DNA from: Bathynomus jamesi
Lineage: Eukaryota > Arthropoda > Malacostraca > Isopoda > Cirolanidae
DNA length: 64,000 bases
Direction of reading: 5' to 3'
Assembly: GCA_023014485.1 (NCBI GenBank)
Contig: JAJOZX010000480.1
Coordinates: 1,244,501-1,308,500 of the forward strand
The notes under the pieces are model-generated. The model did no database searches. It saw nothing but the letters and a program-made list of their open reading frames with translations, and had not been told where the DNA came from. Within the stretch, counting starts at the first letter, position 1. Each line of letters opens with the position of its first letter. The position numbers and the translations under genes were made by a program. Below, piece after piece: positions 50,172-61,671 of this stretch.

Positions 50172-50642
50172 CAGTAGAATACGTTGATAACGCGGGTTTA
50201 CGTTCCAAGAACCCCGTGATATCGCGGTCTGTGTTCTCTATTGCTAAAGATTCTATGAAAAAAATAGGTTAGATTCCGAAGATTATCGAAATAATCGAAT
50301 TTTGCTTAAAATATTACAGTAATACTGTATTTGGTGTTACTGTAATTAGGTTAATTAGAGTTGTACTGTAATGTATTAATCTGTAAATAAAATTTAACCC
50401 TTTAGTGCCCAGTGTTACTTTATTGATTTTTTTTTGGCTAACGCCAGACGATTTTATTCAATCTCGTGAAAGACCTCCTGGCGATAAAGGGTTAATAATA
50501 ATTGAACACATTAACGGTTTCACTTCAAAAATCCCGCGCTATTCGCGTCTGGTCGCGTAATCGAAAATAACTGTCCTTTATTTTTTACCGTGTTATTCGT
50601 GTACCGCATTATCAAACGCCGCGTTATCAGCGTATTCTACTG
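50172..50642. mobile_element. pogo-like non-autonomous element
   Basis: TA-flanked CAGTAGAATACGTTGATAAC and inverse GTTATCAGCGTATTCTACTG; interior rich in CGCG/CCGCG, no transposase. Confidence 0.7.
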
Positions 50643-50879
50643 TATACAAATGAAATGACTGGAAAATCTTAATTCTGATGCGGATGAACCAGGAAATAAT
50701 TTTGGGATTAAAAATTCTGTTAGATTTTTTTTTTTTAATTCTAAAAATAAATTATTTTTGCAATTTCAGTGCATGAGAACATGTTACAACAATATAAGTC
50801 TTTGATTTACTTTCAGAGATTTCTTATTTGTACGTGAAAACAACAATTTAAAAAATCAAATATAGTTCTGGTTTGTGGG

Positions 50880-50880
<1 letters not shown>

Positions 50881-50961
<81 letters not shown>
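50881..50961. repeat. poly-A, (TA)n, (GA)n compound tract
   Basis: A run 50880-50906, TA run to 50934, GA run to 50961. Confidence 0.95.
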
Positions 50962-50966
<5 letters not shown>

Positions 50967-50984
50967 GTTTTGGGTTTGAACAAA

Positions 50985-51175
50985 TGTTCAGGATCGACCT
51001 GTGATCAGCTCTTCTGCAGCATTCGCCTCATGTGGGGGATTTTTATGGTACCCATTCATCTACAAACCAAAGGAAGAATTAATAGCTGGGTGGGCTGTGC
51101 GCCGTTTGCCCTCTTCGGGAATTGAACCTGGGCCGATGGATTAGTAGTCAGCGATACTAACCACTACACCACTTT
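50985..51175 (-). mobile_element. tRNA-headed SINE 5' half with dispersed-repeat fragment
   Basis: Minus strand GTGTAGTGGTTAGTATCGCT ... CCAGGTTCAATTCCCGAAG (B-box-like); the left 60 bp is the GCAGGTCGATCC repeat family inverted. Confidence 0.65.
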
Positions 51176-51221
51176 TGATTTACCATGAAATTGAAGTTTG
51201 TTTCCTCCTCTTGTAAATATA

Positions 51222-51302
51222 TAGGGTGACAAAAATATCATAATACCCGTAACACTCGTAATAATACCTTTGTATCTGTATCACAACTTTTTTATCACCC
51301 TG
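51222..51302. mobile_element. Short MITE
   Basis: AGGGTGACAAAAATATCATA ... TTTTTTATCACCCTG flanked by TA. Confidence 0.6.
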
Positions 51303-51613
51303 TATATATTATAAATTCTTTAAAACTCTTAACTTTTTTTAAAACTGTTTTTTTTTTTTTTTAGATTTACGTAAATTGACTTTATGAAGAAAATTATTAA
51401 GAGAGAATTTATCCCCTTTAAATAATCACACTTGCTCCATTTTTCTCAATTTGGAACGCGTGTTCACAGATGCACAACTTAATTCACACAACTAAGGTTG
51501 TTGCACAGTCTATTTATTTTAAATCAGAGATAATAACCCTGCATTATAACCTTCAGCGATACGCTTATAAAATAGCGGTGTGTGTATACCAATTTGTTCT
51601 CTATTCATGACTA

Positions 51614-51721
<108 letters not shown>

Positions 51722-52415
51722 GGGTATGTAGAGTTCAGTAACTTCTTTTACGTAAGCGAGTGTAATCCATAAATTATATATCTCCTTTTTGTGCGTGGAT
51801 GTAATTCATAAACCTCAAAAAGAAATTTTATCATTCTTATAAATTATCAAGACCTGAAAATAATAATAATAATAATAATAATAATGATAATAATAATAAT
51901 AAAAGTAAAATATAAAACGGGAATCAAACTGGAAGCGATTGAGCCGTACCCCATATTTGGGGCGTCTTAAAACCCACTTAAAAGCGAAATTTAAAATGTT
52001 TCGAACGATTATTTTGACTCGTGTGAATCTTTTTAATTATTGAATGGATGCGTGCGTTTACCCCGAAGGAAAACAACAGCGAACGATTAAGGTTGACCAC
52101 TTCCCCCCTGTCCCCCTGCACCCCCCTTATCCCCAGCAACAACAACAACTTCTTCACTATAACGAAAGCTTTGAACCGTGGATGCCACGGAGGAAATAGG
52201 AGTCCTGAGGAGGAGTCAGGATCCAAATTTAAGTTCTTGACGGTCAAATCCCGTACGAAAAGTTTTTTAAAATAACGTTGTCATGGATTAGTAACCATGC
52301 AATGATGCATTGCGCATGGGATAGAAGACATTATTGTGTTCACACATTCCAATCTATATTATTCCATTTAAATATACAGGATTGGTTTGGACAGCTATTA
52401 ACTGCATAGCTGGTG

Positions 52416-52457
<42 letters not shown>

Positions 52458-52462
<5 letters not shown>

Positions 52463-52870
52463 ACAACTCAAAATGGTCCACTGAGAAACTTTTATGTTAC
52501 AAATAGACCGTGGATGAACAAGGAACTCTTCTCGGAAAATTAAATCCACTGTAGTCAAAATAATTAATGGTAAATGACAAACACTATAGTTTTCCTTGTT
52601 CATGATGGAAGTTCAACGTGGGCAAAGAAGACCTAAACTATAGTTTCCCTCAGTTTTCCTCACCAGCTATCTGCTAAGCAGATAGCTGGTGAGGGAAGCT
52701 ATATTTTGGGGCCTCTTTACTAGTGACCCGTTGGGCCGTTGCCCACGTTGGGCTTCCATCATGAAAAAGAAAAACTGTAATATTTGTCATTTACCATTAC
52801 TTATTTCAACTATAGTCGGTTTAATTCTCCCAGAAGAGTTCCTTGTTCCATGTACGGTTTGTGTGTAACA
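52458..52870. mobile_element. Foldback element, copy 4 (most complete)
   Basis: TGTTACAACTCAAAATGGTC outer end, AGCTATCTGCTAAGCAGATA at the exact centre (~52680), arms about 200 bp; flanked by (TA)n. Confidence 0.85.
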
Positions 52871-53459
52871 TATATATATATTGGTAAAATTATTTTAATT
52901 AATACCAATATTAATTTTAGGTATTTTCTTCCTATATATTCATCGTTAGATTTGAATTCTTTTGTATTCCTTTGTACGAGTATATCTATTCAACCAATCA
53001 GTGAATCACTAAACACTAAGAGCGTTGTTCAGAAAATAAATTATACAATATTCAAATATTACAATAATTTTAAGATGAACACTTTATTGAACACTTGATT
53101 GAACACTTAATTGAATACTTAATTTTTATTTAATTCGGCACTTAAGCTTTAGGTTGGAATACTAAAAAAAAATTAATTCATTTCACTTTGCACTTCCTCA
53201 TTTATTTATTGAATTGAATTGAATTGAATTACCTTTATTAATAATAAAATGAATACATTCGTTTTACAATTTACAATGACATAATTAATTGTGAAGCTGG
53301 ACTATCTATTTTATTTAATTTGGGTCTTAGCTTTAGGCTTTACTGAGCTCTTATTAAAAATAGAACAGATAGTTATTATTAATATTAAATAAAGTACGAA
53401 TAAATATTATTAATAGTTGAGGTATGTATTAATCTTAAATTATCATTATTATTATTATA

Positions 53460-54674
53460 CAGGGTGAGTCAAAAGTCTCCATACATAGGCAAAATGGTCA
53501 TGATAAATAAATGATTATTTTATTTTTATTTTTTTGCAGGTGATGTGCTGAGATGCCTTTGTCACAAGAAGAGCGTATAGAGATCATTCTTCTGGCAGGA
53601 TCACGAAGGTGTCGCGAGGTTGCCCGAGGATTTTAACAGGAGACACGCCCCCGGCACGCACATCACACACGACACCGTTGCCAAACTCATTGAGAAGTTC
53701 AAGAAGACTGGAAGTGTTGCAGACCAACCGAGAAGTGGCCGTCCACGAACAGCCACCGATGAAGGCACAGCGACCATGGTGCTGGCAGCGTTCGCAAAGA
53801 GTCCCCAAAAAAGCACTCGACGGATGTCTGCAGAATCCGGTGTCAACCAAAGGAGTATCGTCCGCATTATGAAAGAGCACAGATGGCATCCATACAAAAT
53901 GCAAATGTTGCAGTATCTTAGCGAAGACGACCCGGACAGGCAGCTGGAATTCTGTGAATGGGCAAGAACAAAAGTGGACGAAGACACGGAGTTCTCGGCA
54001 GGGCATCCTGTTTTCAGATGAAGCCAACTTTATGTTCATGGAGAGGTTAATCGTCAAAACGTACGTTATTGGAGTGATGACAACCCGCACTGGATGAGTC
54101 CCTCAAAGACGCTCAAGGGGCTGGAAAAGTGATGGTGTGGTGCGGGATATGGGGCAACACAATTGTTGGCCCTTTTTTCATTGACACCAATCTGAATGCC
54201 GAAATGTATCTAAACATGCTGTAAGACACAGTCATGCCGTCCCTGCTGAACGAGGACGGGGGATTTCCAGCGTACTTTCAGCAAGACGGGGCACCACCCC
54301 ATTACGGTATCTGCGTGCGACAGTGGCTGAATCAGCAGTTTCCGGGTCACTGGATTGGCCGCCGTGGTCTCGTGGAGTGGCCTCCGAGGTCCCCAGACCT
54401 CACCCCCCCTTGATTTTTACTTGTGGGGGCACTTGAAGGCCATGGTGTACCAGGTGAAAATACAAAATACGGACCACCTAAAGGAACGCACTCGTGATGC
54501 GTGTGCACGCATAACACCAGATGTGTTAACGCGCGTTTGCCATGACTAGGAGGAACGCATCCGTATGTGGATTCAGTGTAATGGTGCCCACATAGAGCAT
54601 ATTTTGTGACTTACAAGTGATTGCATAATAAAGTGACCATTTTGCCTATGTATGGAGGCTTTTGACTCACCCTG
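53460..54674 (+). mobile_element. Near full-length Tc1/mariner element
   Basis: TIRs CAGGGTGAGTCAAAAGTCTC and inverse, extending about 40 bp (to CCATACATAGGCAAAATGGTCA-type sequence), TA target duplication; 1215 bp. Confidence 0.92.
53553..54609 (+). pseudogene. mariner transposase with frameshifts
   Basis: MPLSQEERIEIILLAGS start, then in a shifted frame HITHDTVAKLIEKFKKTG, GRPRTATDE, STRRMSAESGVNQRSIVR (paired HTH), and EDDPDRQLEFCEW. Next frame: ILFSDEANF (first catalytic Asp), YFQQDGAPPHYG (second) and [10 protein letters not shown] (third, 36 residues after the second), ending NGAHIEHIL. All three Asp are present but frameshifts (near 53630 and 54000) and stops make it inactive. Confidence 0.88.
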
Positions 54675-54736
54675 TATATTGAAGAAAACTCTTCATTGAT
54701 GAAATAAGTATTTAAATAATTTTAACGTAGAATATA

Positions 54737-54839
54737 CAGGGTATTCAAAAAGAAAAGCAACCCGAAACAGAAAGAAAAGGATGAGGTTACAATGATATAT
54801 GCATTCTCCAATGCGTTGCGTTTCTTTTTGAACACCCTG
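54737..54839. mobile_element. Mariner-type MITE, 103 bp
   Basis: CAGGGTATTCAAAAAGAAAA ... TTTCTTTTTGAACACCCTG with TA flanks; palindromic, non-coding. Confidence 0.75.
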
Positions 54840-54844
54840 TACAA

Positions 54845-55634
54845 TACGATTTGGAGTTATTTACTCCTATATGTATTTTATTCCCGTCTGGTCTTTAATC
54901 TTTATCATTTAGCTGTGGATTGATATCGACTCGCCCGCGAAACCATCAACATGATGCTGAAAAGCGGGGAAATGAATTTCCTTTATAAATGTAAATGTTT
55001 ATGAAACTTTCGACTCTGTTTATTGACTCTGATCAGTTCTTAACAAGTTCTTTGGCACATATTTCAAGTACGATCTCTTTTACCGGACAGCATTCGCCTC
55101 TTAGGCTTAATTTAGATCCTATTTATGTCCTTTTGCTTCGCCAATAGCTTTTTGTCTAAGCCATCACACTCGTTCGTATAAGATTATAAAGGCTATATAC
55201 ATAAACTTTGAAGGTGCTCATCGTATAATCTCGCCTTACCGTATACCAGGTTCTTACAGCCTGGCTGAGGAGGCCCCCTACGAAGGCTTAATAACTTCAA
55301 GTAGTTGCAGCCGCGATGGTTTAAAAAAAATTATAGTAAAATATGTAAGGTTGAGAAAGGAAGTCGGCAGGGCCACTGATTTGGCTGTGCTCCCTTCCAC
55401 CCCAAAAGGAGGGAGGGGTCATAGTCAAAGCTGCGTGAAACCTGTCGGAGAGAAACGAGACGATTTGCAACAAAAACTTTCTGATAAGGAGTCCAGATAC
55501 AAAGAAGTTACTTGGTTGGTTATGATAATTTTATCAATTAATGTCAGAAACTATGACGTAAATCATAGATTTGAGGGATTTTAAATGCACTTTCAAATTA
55601 AGTTTTCATCGGCGCGTTAACATTAAAAATGTAG

Positions 55635-55677
<43 letters not shown>

Positions 55678-55925
55678 ATCTGGCTTAATAAGAAAGTATT
55701 ATAATTTTACCAATTTATATATTTTCATATCAAGAGGTAACACACAAGCAGGTCAGCGTCCGTACTTCAGTAGATAACATCGTTTTTCTATAAACGAAGT
55801 GAAGACACTGAAGTTGGGGGTTCGAACCTCCCGATGGTTCTGGTAATAATATTCCGGGAGTTAGCGCAATGGCCCCCATTAGTTGGCCTGTGTGTCGTGC
55901 CAGTTTCTGGGCCCTTTCCGTCTGA
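54845..55925. other. No gene seen
   Basis: (GT)n at 55638-55675. A short B-box-like GGGGGTTCGAACCTCCC at 55816 hints at a tRNA-derived remnant. No supported gene. Confidence 0.4.
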
Positions 55926-55929
55926 TTAT

Positions 55930-58484
55930 CACTAGGCAACAAAGATTTTGTTACAGAAGACCAAATAGGTGCTCCTAGCTAATTTCGGTATGCTGATTTC
56001 AAATCTATAATTAGATTTTTTCTATCACGTCTAGATTTTGTGTAAAATGCAAATCACTTTTAGTAAAATTTTCTACCACGTCCAGATTTTGGTTTTAATC
56101 GGCTTAATGCCAGTAATATGAAACTTGCTTTTCAAGGTTAAAGCAATTTTTTTTTGCCAACTATATACAAATTCGAACAATTTTGATAAATAAAATTTAT
56201 CCCGAGTTGGCAACACTGAGTCAAGAGCATAGTAACGGGCAACGGCCCAACGGTCAGTCGCTACGTGACAGTCAGCAGACGGTTGTTGAAGCTCTCTGCT
56301 GATGAGCAAGTGACAGGTTTGTGGTGACTTGTGTGTTTTTATAGCATTTGTTTTGTACTACGGTGTGTATTTCTTTTTATTTTGCACATCGTAATAATTA
56401 CTTTCTACGTTTTTTCAGATATTGTATGGTAATTCAAAATGGCATCAAATAGACGTGCTTGTGTAAATCACCCAGACAACTTCTGCTTTGTCTGTGGACA
56501 ATATACACCTAAGCCACAACGTAGAAACATAACAAAGATTAAACTTGCCTACAAGTGTTATTTTGACTGTAAGTTAGGAGACCAACAGAGGGACTGGGCA
56601 CCACATATTTGCTGTGCACAGTGCAATGCAATGTTAATAGCTTGGATGAATGGTAAAAGAAAAGCTATGCCGTTCTCAGTCCCCATGGTTTGGCGTGAGC
56701 CGAAAAATCACTTCAATGATTGTTATTTTTGTTTGACAAAGATTGCTGGTTTCACAAAGAAAAACAAATCAAAGATCACGTACCCAAACTGCGAATCAGC
56801 AATGAAACCAGTACCACATGATGAAACAAATCCACCACCAGTTCCACCAGCAACGATAACAGACAGCAGTTCATCTGAAGATTCTGCTAGTGATATAGAA
56901 ACAGGGAAAGATGGCATATATGTTCCAGATGCAAATATTTCCCCACATTTGTTAAGTCAAGCGGAGTAAATGACTTAGTGCGCGATTTGGAATTACCAAA
57001 AGAAAAGGCAGAGTTGCTTGGTTCAAGACTTCAAGAATTTAATCTTCTCCAACCAAACACCAAAGTTTCCCATTTCCGCCATCGCCATTTGCAGTTTTCA
57101 TCATTTTACTTACAGGAAGAAACGTTTGTTTCTGCCCGATATCAGTGGTCTGATGCAAGGGATTGGCTGTCGCTATGATCCAAAAGAATGGAGACTGTTC
57201 ATTGACTCTAGTAAAGCTAGCCTTAAAGCTGTATTACTGCACAACGGCAATGAAAAACCTTCAATACCTGTAGCACATGCCACTGGCCTTAATGAGACTT
57301 ATGAATCGATGAAACTGCTGCTAAGACTCATCAAATATAAGGACCACACATGGAATATTTGTGGCGACCTTAAAGTTGTATCATTACTTCTTGGGTTACA
57401 GTTGGGCTACACAAAGCATATGTGCTTTTGTGTCTATGGAACAGCAGCGATGACAAGAACCACTACAAAAAACATGATTGGCCATCTAGAACTGAACATG
57501 TTGTTGGTAAATACAATGTGAAACACCCAGCACTTATTGACCCTCAGAAAGTACATCTTCCACCACTTCACATTAAACTTAGCCTTATGAAAAATTTCGT
57601 GAAGGGTATGGATCATCAAGGTAGTGGTTTCCAATATTTAAAGGATAAATTCAAAGGAATATTGACAGATGCTAAGCTAGAAGCTGGAGTTTTCACTGGA
57701 CCACAGATCCGCAGTGTCATCCACGACTCATCGTTTCCATCTAACCTAAATGAGAATGAACTAGGAGCATGGACATCTTTCGTTGAAGTTGTCAAAAATT
57801 TTCTTGGAAACCACAAAGCTGAAACCACCGTAAACTCGTAGAAAACATGCTTAAATCTTATGAAATAATGGGATGCAGAATGTCTTGAAAATTCATTTTT
57901 TACATTCTCATCTTGACTTCTTCCCGGCCAACCTTGGGCTGTAAGTGACGAGCATGGTGAGCGCTTCCACCAACAGATCTCAGTTATGGAAAATAGATAC
58001 TAAGGTAATTTCAACCCAAATATGATGGGAGATTATTGTTGGTTCCTGCAGAAGGAGAGCTCGTCATCCTACAAGCGACAAAGGAAGAGGACACACCAAA
58101 GTTTCACTTAAGAACAGGAATTTGCCTTTCAGTAGTAACAACAAAATACTAACGCGCTTTGGGTGGATGGTTGGGCGCAGGGGTGGTAACTCCGCCAGCG
58201 GAATTCCGCTGTCTGTCTTAAGCCAGAATAAGGAGGAAAGACATCCCTGTTCACTAATTATTTAAGTATGCTTAACATAAAACGTGGCACGGAAAAGTAG
58301 CTTAGACTGCTTTCGTAATAGAAGCGGGTGAGAAAAAAATGAAAAATAGGGGTTTTCGGTTACACAAAATCTGGACGTGATAGAGAAATTTTGATATCAG
58401 ATCTGAAATCAGCATCAGCGCTTTAGTAGGAATCAGTAGTTCACGTGTCTGTAACAAAAAAAAGATGAAATTTGTTGCCTAGTG
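55930..58484. mobile_element. TIR element carrying a Cys-rich 'uncharacterized' invertebrate gene
   Basis: Imperfect ~115-bp inverted repeats (55930-56047 and 58362-58484) start CACTAGGCAACAAA and include GATTTCARATCTRATATC-type and TCTATCACGTCYAGATTTTG-type blocks. Both sides are flanked by TTAT (55926-55929, 58485-58488), a likely 4-bp target duplication. One decayed plus-strand gene lies inside. Classified as a DNA transposon by structure. Confidence 0.75.
56439..58140 (+). pseudogene. Cys-rich multicopy protein, possible transposase, decayed
   Basis: First frame (56439-56969, 176 residues) has zinc-ligand patterns C8/H11/C16/C19 (ACVNHPDNFCFVCGQYTP), APHICCAQCNAM and NDCYFC, then a Pro/Ser linker. 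A stop at 56967 and frameshifts separate the rest: VNDLVRDLELPKEKAELLGS, EWRLFIDSSKASLKAVLLHN (Asp in an RNase-H-like strand), NICGDLKVVSLLLGLQLGYT, LLCLWNSSDDK, KVHLPPLHIKLSLMKNFVKG, then LDFFPANLG, DEHGERFHQQISVME and MMGDYCWFLQKESSS. This order matches a family I know only as uncharacterized, repeated proteins in many invertebrate genomes. Function is not established; TIRs suggest a transposon protein. Confidence 0.72.
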
Positions 58485-58530
58485 TTATTAACGCAAAAAA
58501 CCTTGAAAACTTAGGAAACAAACGTTGATA

Positions 58531-58624
58531 CAGTGTGAGCCACTTAAAGTAGCCACAAGAAAATTTTACACAAAATTTTATGTGTAAAATTTTCTTGGGG
58601 GCCGCTTTTATGTTGCTCACCCTG
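58531..58624. mobile_element. Mariner-type MITE, 94 bp
   Basis: CAGTGTGAGCCACTTAAAGT ... TATGTTGCTCACCCTG with TA flanks; centre GAAAATTTTACACAAAATTT is palindromic. Confidence 0.75.
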
Positions 58625-58783
58625 TACAAGCAGGAGATATTATATTCATAATATGGTGAGATAGTTATTATTTATATCATACATACAATAGCGACACTTC
58701 ACTATACAAACATATATTTCTAATGCATTTTACTCCAATGTAATTTTAACAAGGTGTAGATTTCAATTAAATTAATTAATATA

Positions 58784-58862
58784 CAGTGTGATCCAAAAGA
58801 TGTTCCCAAAAAGATTTTTATGTAGCAAGTTATTGCTCGGAACGCCTTTATGGATCACCCTG
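58784..58862. mobile_element. Mariner-type MITE, 79 bp
   Basis: CAGTGTGATCCAAAAGATGT ... GCCTTTATGGATCACCCTG, TA on the left. Confidence 0.7.
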
Positions 58863-59144
58863 CATAATAAATCGCTGCTTTACACTACATTTTCTTAAAA
58901 ATAAATGAGACAAATCCACGCAGCATTAGTTTTTACACAAAAGAATGCGTTAAAAGCCAAATATTGCCTTCACCAGTATGACCTAAAACCTACGTTAATA
59001 TGAGCCTTACCGCTAATTTGCAAGCAATTTCCTTAAATTGGGTAAAAAGCCTTTAGAGAGGGCGGATCATCTCGCTCACGAAAACGAAATAATAGCCAAT
59101 TGTCTTCAGAGTAGACGTAGAAGAAATACGAGAGAGGATGGCAT

Positions 59145-59366
59145 ATGAAGCCCTCCTAGGAAGAAGTGGCTAAGTGACAAAAGTAAAAAAACGCCAGAAA
59201 AACGCAGTTAAAGTGCTACAATTTTCGAACGTTTGAAGATATTTCGACGAAATATGTTCAAAAGTTAAAAAGTTATTCCATTTTCAAATTAGTAAAACTT
59301 TTAACTGCGTTTTCTGGCGTATTTTTACTGTTGTCCCTAAGCCACTTCTTCCTAGGAGGGCCTCAT
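59145..59366. mobile_element. MITE family 1, copy 2
   Basis: ATGAAGCCCTCCTAGGAAGA and inverse; same internal CGCAGTTAAA blocks as 7551-7783. Confidence 0.82.
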
Positions 59367-59400
59367 AACGAAAGGGTGAAATTATCATTTGTATATGTTA

Positions 59401-59749
59401 CAGTCAATCTGTGAAACTAGTCATTTCACGTAATGCCTAAAATTTTCAGGCATTTCGCGTAATTCGATTAAGCGAGTAACGACTTCGTGAGGGTTAGGTT
59501 AGGTTAGGTTAGGGTGGTTAAGTTAGGTTAGATTAAGTTGGTTCGGTTAGGTTAGTAATGCTTATTACCTACCTGTGTTTAACCCTTTAACGCCGGAATT
59601 GTTTGTAAGGTTAAGTTAGGAATGCGTGTATTTGAAAGGTTACCAATATATAGCGGTCGTCCTTTTAGAGTTTAAGGGTCAATTGAGTTACGCGAAATGC
59701 CTGAAATTTTTAGGCATTATGTGAAATGACTGGTTTCACAGATTGACTG
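59401..59749. mobile_element. MITE family 2 with telomere-like core, copy 2
   Basis: CAGTCAATCTGTGAAACTAG inverted ends of ~70 bp, TA flanks; core 59491-59516 is a GGTTA array (TTAGG, about four perfect units), with degenerate units to 59560. Confidence 0.82.
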
Positions 59750-59869
59750 TAATATATATACAAGGTTTATTTTTTGTTTAATGGAACTGATAATTGTATT
59801 CATTTAGCTTAATGTTAATTTTAAGGGGAAGATAATTGTATTTTGCTATGGTTTAAAACGTAATAATAT

Positions 59870-59930
59870 AATAATAATAATAATAATAATAGAAGAAGAA
59901 GAAGAAGAAGAAGAAGAAGAAGAAGAAGCC
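59870..59930. repeat. (AAT)n(GAA)n microsatellite
   Basis: AATAAT run then about 13 AGA/GAA units. Confidence 0.95.
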
Positions 59931-60341
59931 GAAACCAGTTTATGAAACAAACTTCACTGTCATGAATGCAAAAACGGAGCCCTGACACGAGAACGAATGG
60001 ACACGAAGCTTTTTAACGAAGACAAATATACCGTTGATGTTTGCCGACAAGACAAAAGCAAAAGAGACACGGTTCGATCCCGCTTTTCGAAATGTGACAA
60101 ATGAGAGAAGCGATTCATTGTGCTAAATTTTGGATGTTTGATGATCGACATAACCGCCATTGACGAAGATTTTTATTATTGACGGGCCACAACCTTCGAT
60201 TTAAACATCAAATTAAGCATTATTTATTGTTTTTAGGGGACCGCTTTGTTCCTCTTCGTGGGGTACGTTTTTTCTATCGGTTTATGTTCATCTTTGTTGG
60301 AAATCTGTTACGTTAAGGAATTATAAAGCTCTATAGAACTA

Positions 60342-60425
60342 TATATATATATAATATAATATATATATATATATATATATAATATATATATATTTCTATA
60401 GAAATATATATATACGCGCGCGCGC

Positions 60426-60468
<43 letters not shown>
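60342..60468. repeat. (TA)n(CG)n(TG)n compound tract
   Basis: TA blocks, then CGCGCGCGCGCG (60415-60427), then about 20 TG units: alternating purine-pyrimidine with Z-DNA potential. Confidence 0.95.
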
Positions 60469-60470
<2 letters not shown>

Positions 60471-61140
60471 ACGTATACCAACTTACAACGAATATTTTGC
60501 ATGCGTGCAAATATGTGCAAAACTATTTCTTTAATTAATAAAATATAATATCCTAATTCTTATTCATTAATTAATTAATTTCTATATAAACATGGACTAT
60601 TTACGTTCCTTTTCAAAACAAAAGCTTAATGAATGGCAGTTGCAATTATATTTAAAGGCGAAATAATCAGACTAAAAACCTCATATTGAGTCTTCAACAC
60701 AACAAAATCCGACTTAAATGCTTTACAGTACAGAAGCTGCTTGAAACTCTCAACAAGGAAAAATATCCTCTTTATGTATCCGGTCTTTATATAGACTACA
60801 AAAAAGGTTTTAACAACTGCAGACACGATTTATCTCTGCAGCTGCGAAACCAGATTGTATTGTTAATTTATTTAGCAAAGAATCAGTTAGAATTAGTTAA
60901 TATAATTAAGTATAATGTAGTTAGAGGATTTTCTATTGTTATTCTGTTCTTCCAATCATTTACTGGCGAACGAATTGGCTTTTAAGAAATAATTAAATGG
61001 CCAAATATGCAAATTTAGTTCAGATAATTTCTATAAAAGAAATAATGTGTTTACATTCATATAAATTAGTAAGAAGTGTTAATTTTCTTACTAGCTTGGC
61101 CCTTCCTTCCTTCCTACATAAAAATAAAACTTTTATTGTC
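60469..61140. other. No convincing gene
   Basis: An open stretch at 60686-60985 (+) contains GLYIDYKKGFNNCRHD, faintly like the RT A-motif, but without other RT blocks. Confidence 0.35.
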
Positions 61141-61169
61141 AGTATTGGTAATAATATATATATATATAT

Positions 61170-61270
61170 ATTGAGAAAATTATTTCACGAAAGTAACACG
61201 TGTTCCTGAGGATGTCATTAGACGAAAGCGCTTGAGCACCATTCTGTTTCCTTTCCTTCGTGGTTTTATT

Positions 61271-61277
<7 letters not shown>
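61170..61277 (+). mobile_element. Solo Penelope-like UTR with hammerhead motif
   Basis: Between (TA)n tracts: TTATTTCACGAAAGTAACAC, the ribozyme-like block, then TTTCCTTTCCTTCGTGGTTT; matches the palindrome at 15168-15345. Confidence 0.7.
61200..61239 (+). ncRNA. Hammerhead-ribozyme-like motif
   Basis: GTGTTC (stem I, one G-U pair), CTGAGGA, T, GTC-ATTA-GAC, GAAA, GCGC, TT, GAGCAC. Same layout as 15207-15246 with one stem I change that keeps pairing. Confidence 0.55.
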
Positions 61278-61306
<29 letters not shown>

Positions 61307-61535
61307 AGGGTTACCAAAAGTAAATAGACACTTTCGGTTTTTCCATAGTTTTTGATTTGATAATAAAAGTCAATAAATAATAATATTTATTGAAGTAATA
61401 TATTTAGAATCGTGTTGTTTTCCCCTTTGCATTATTATGTAAAGGTGACACACGTTCTGGCATTCCATTGATGAGCTTTGTCACTTATTCTTAATTAAGA
61501 ACAATCATCGGTGTATCTTTTTACTTTTTTCAACC

Positions 61536-61662
<127 letters not shown>

Positions 61663-61671
61663 AATCCCTAT

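Noticed and set aside
55930..58484. CACTA (EnSpm) transposon because the ends read CACTA
   Set aside because: That class makes 3-bp duplications; here the flanks fit 4-bp TTAT, and the protein is unlike EnSpm transposases as I know them. The match is probably chance.
59491..59516. True telomere
   Set aside because: Only about four TTAGG units, enclosed by MITE inverted ends.
60686..60985. Reverse transcriptase fragment (YIDYKKGFNNCRHD)
   Set aside because: Only one weak motif, no YxDD box or other RT blocks.
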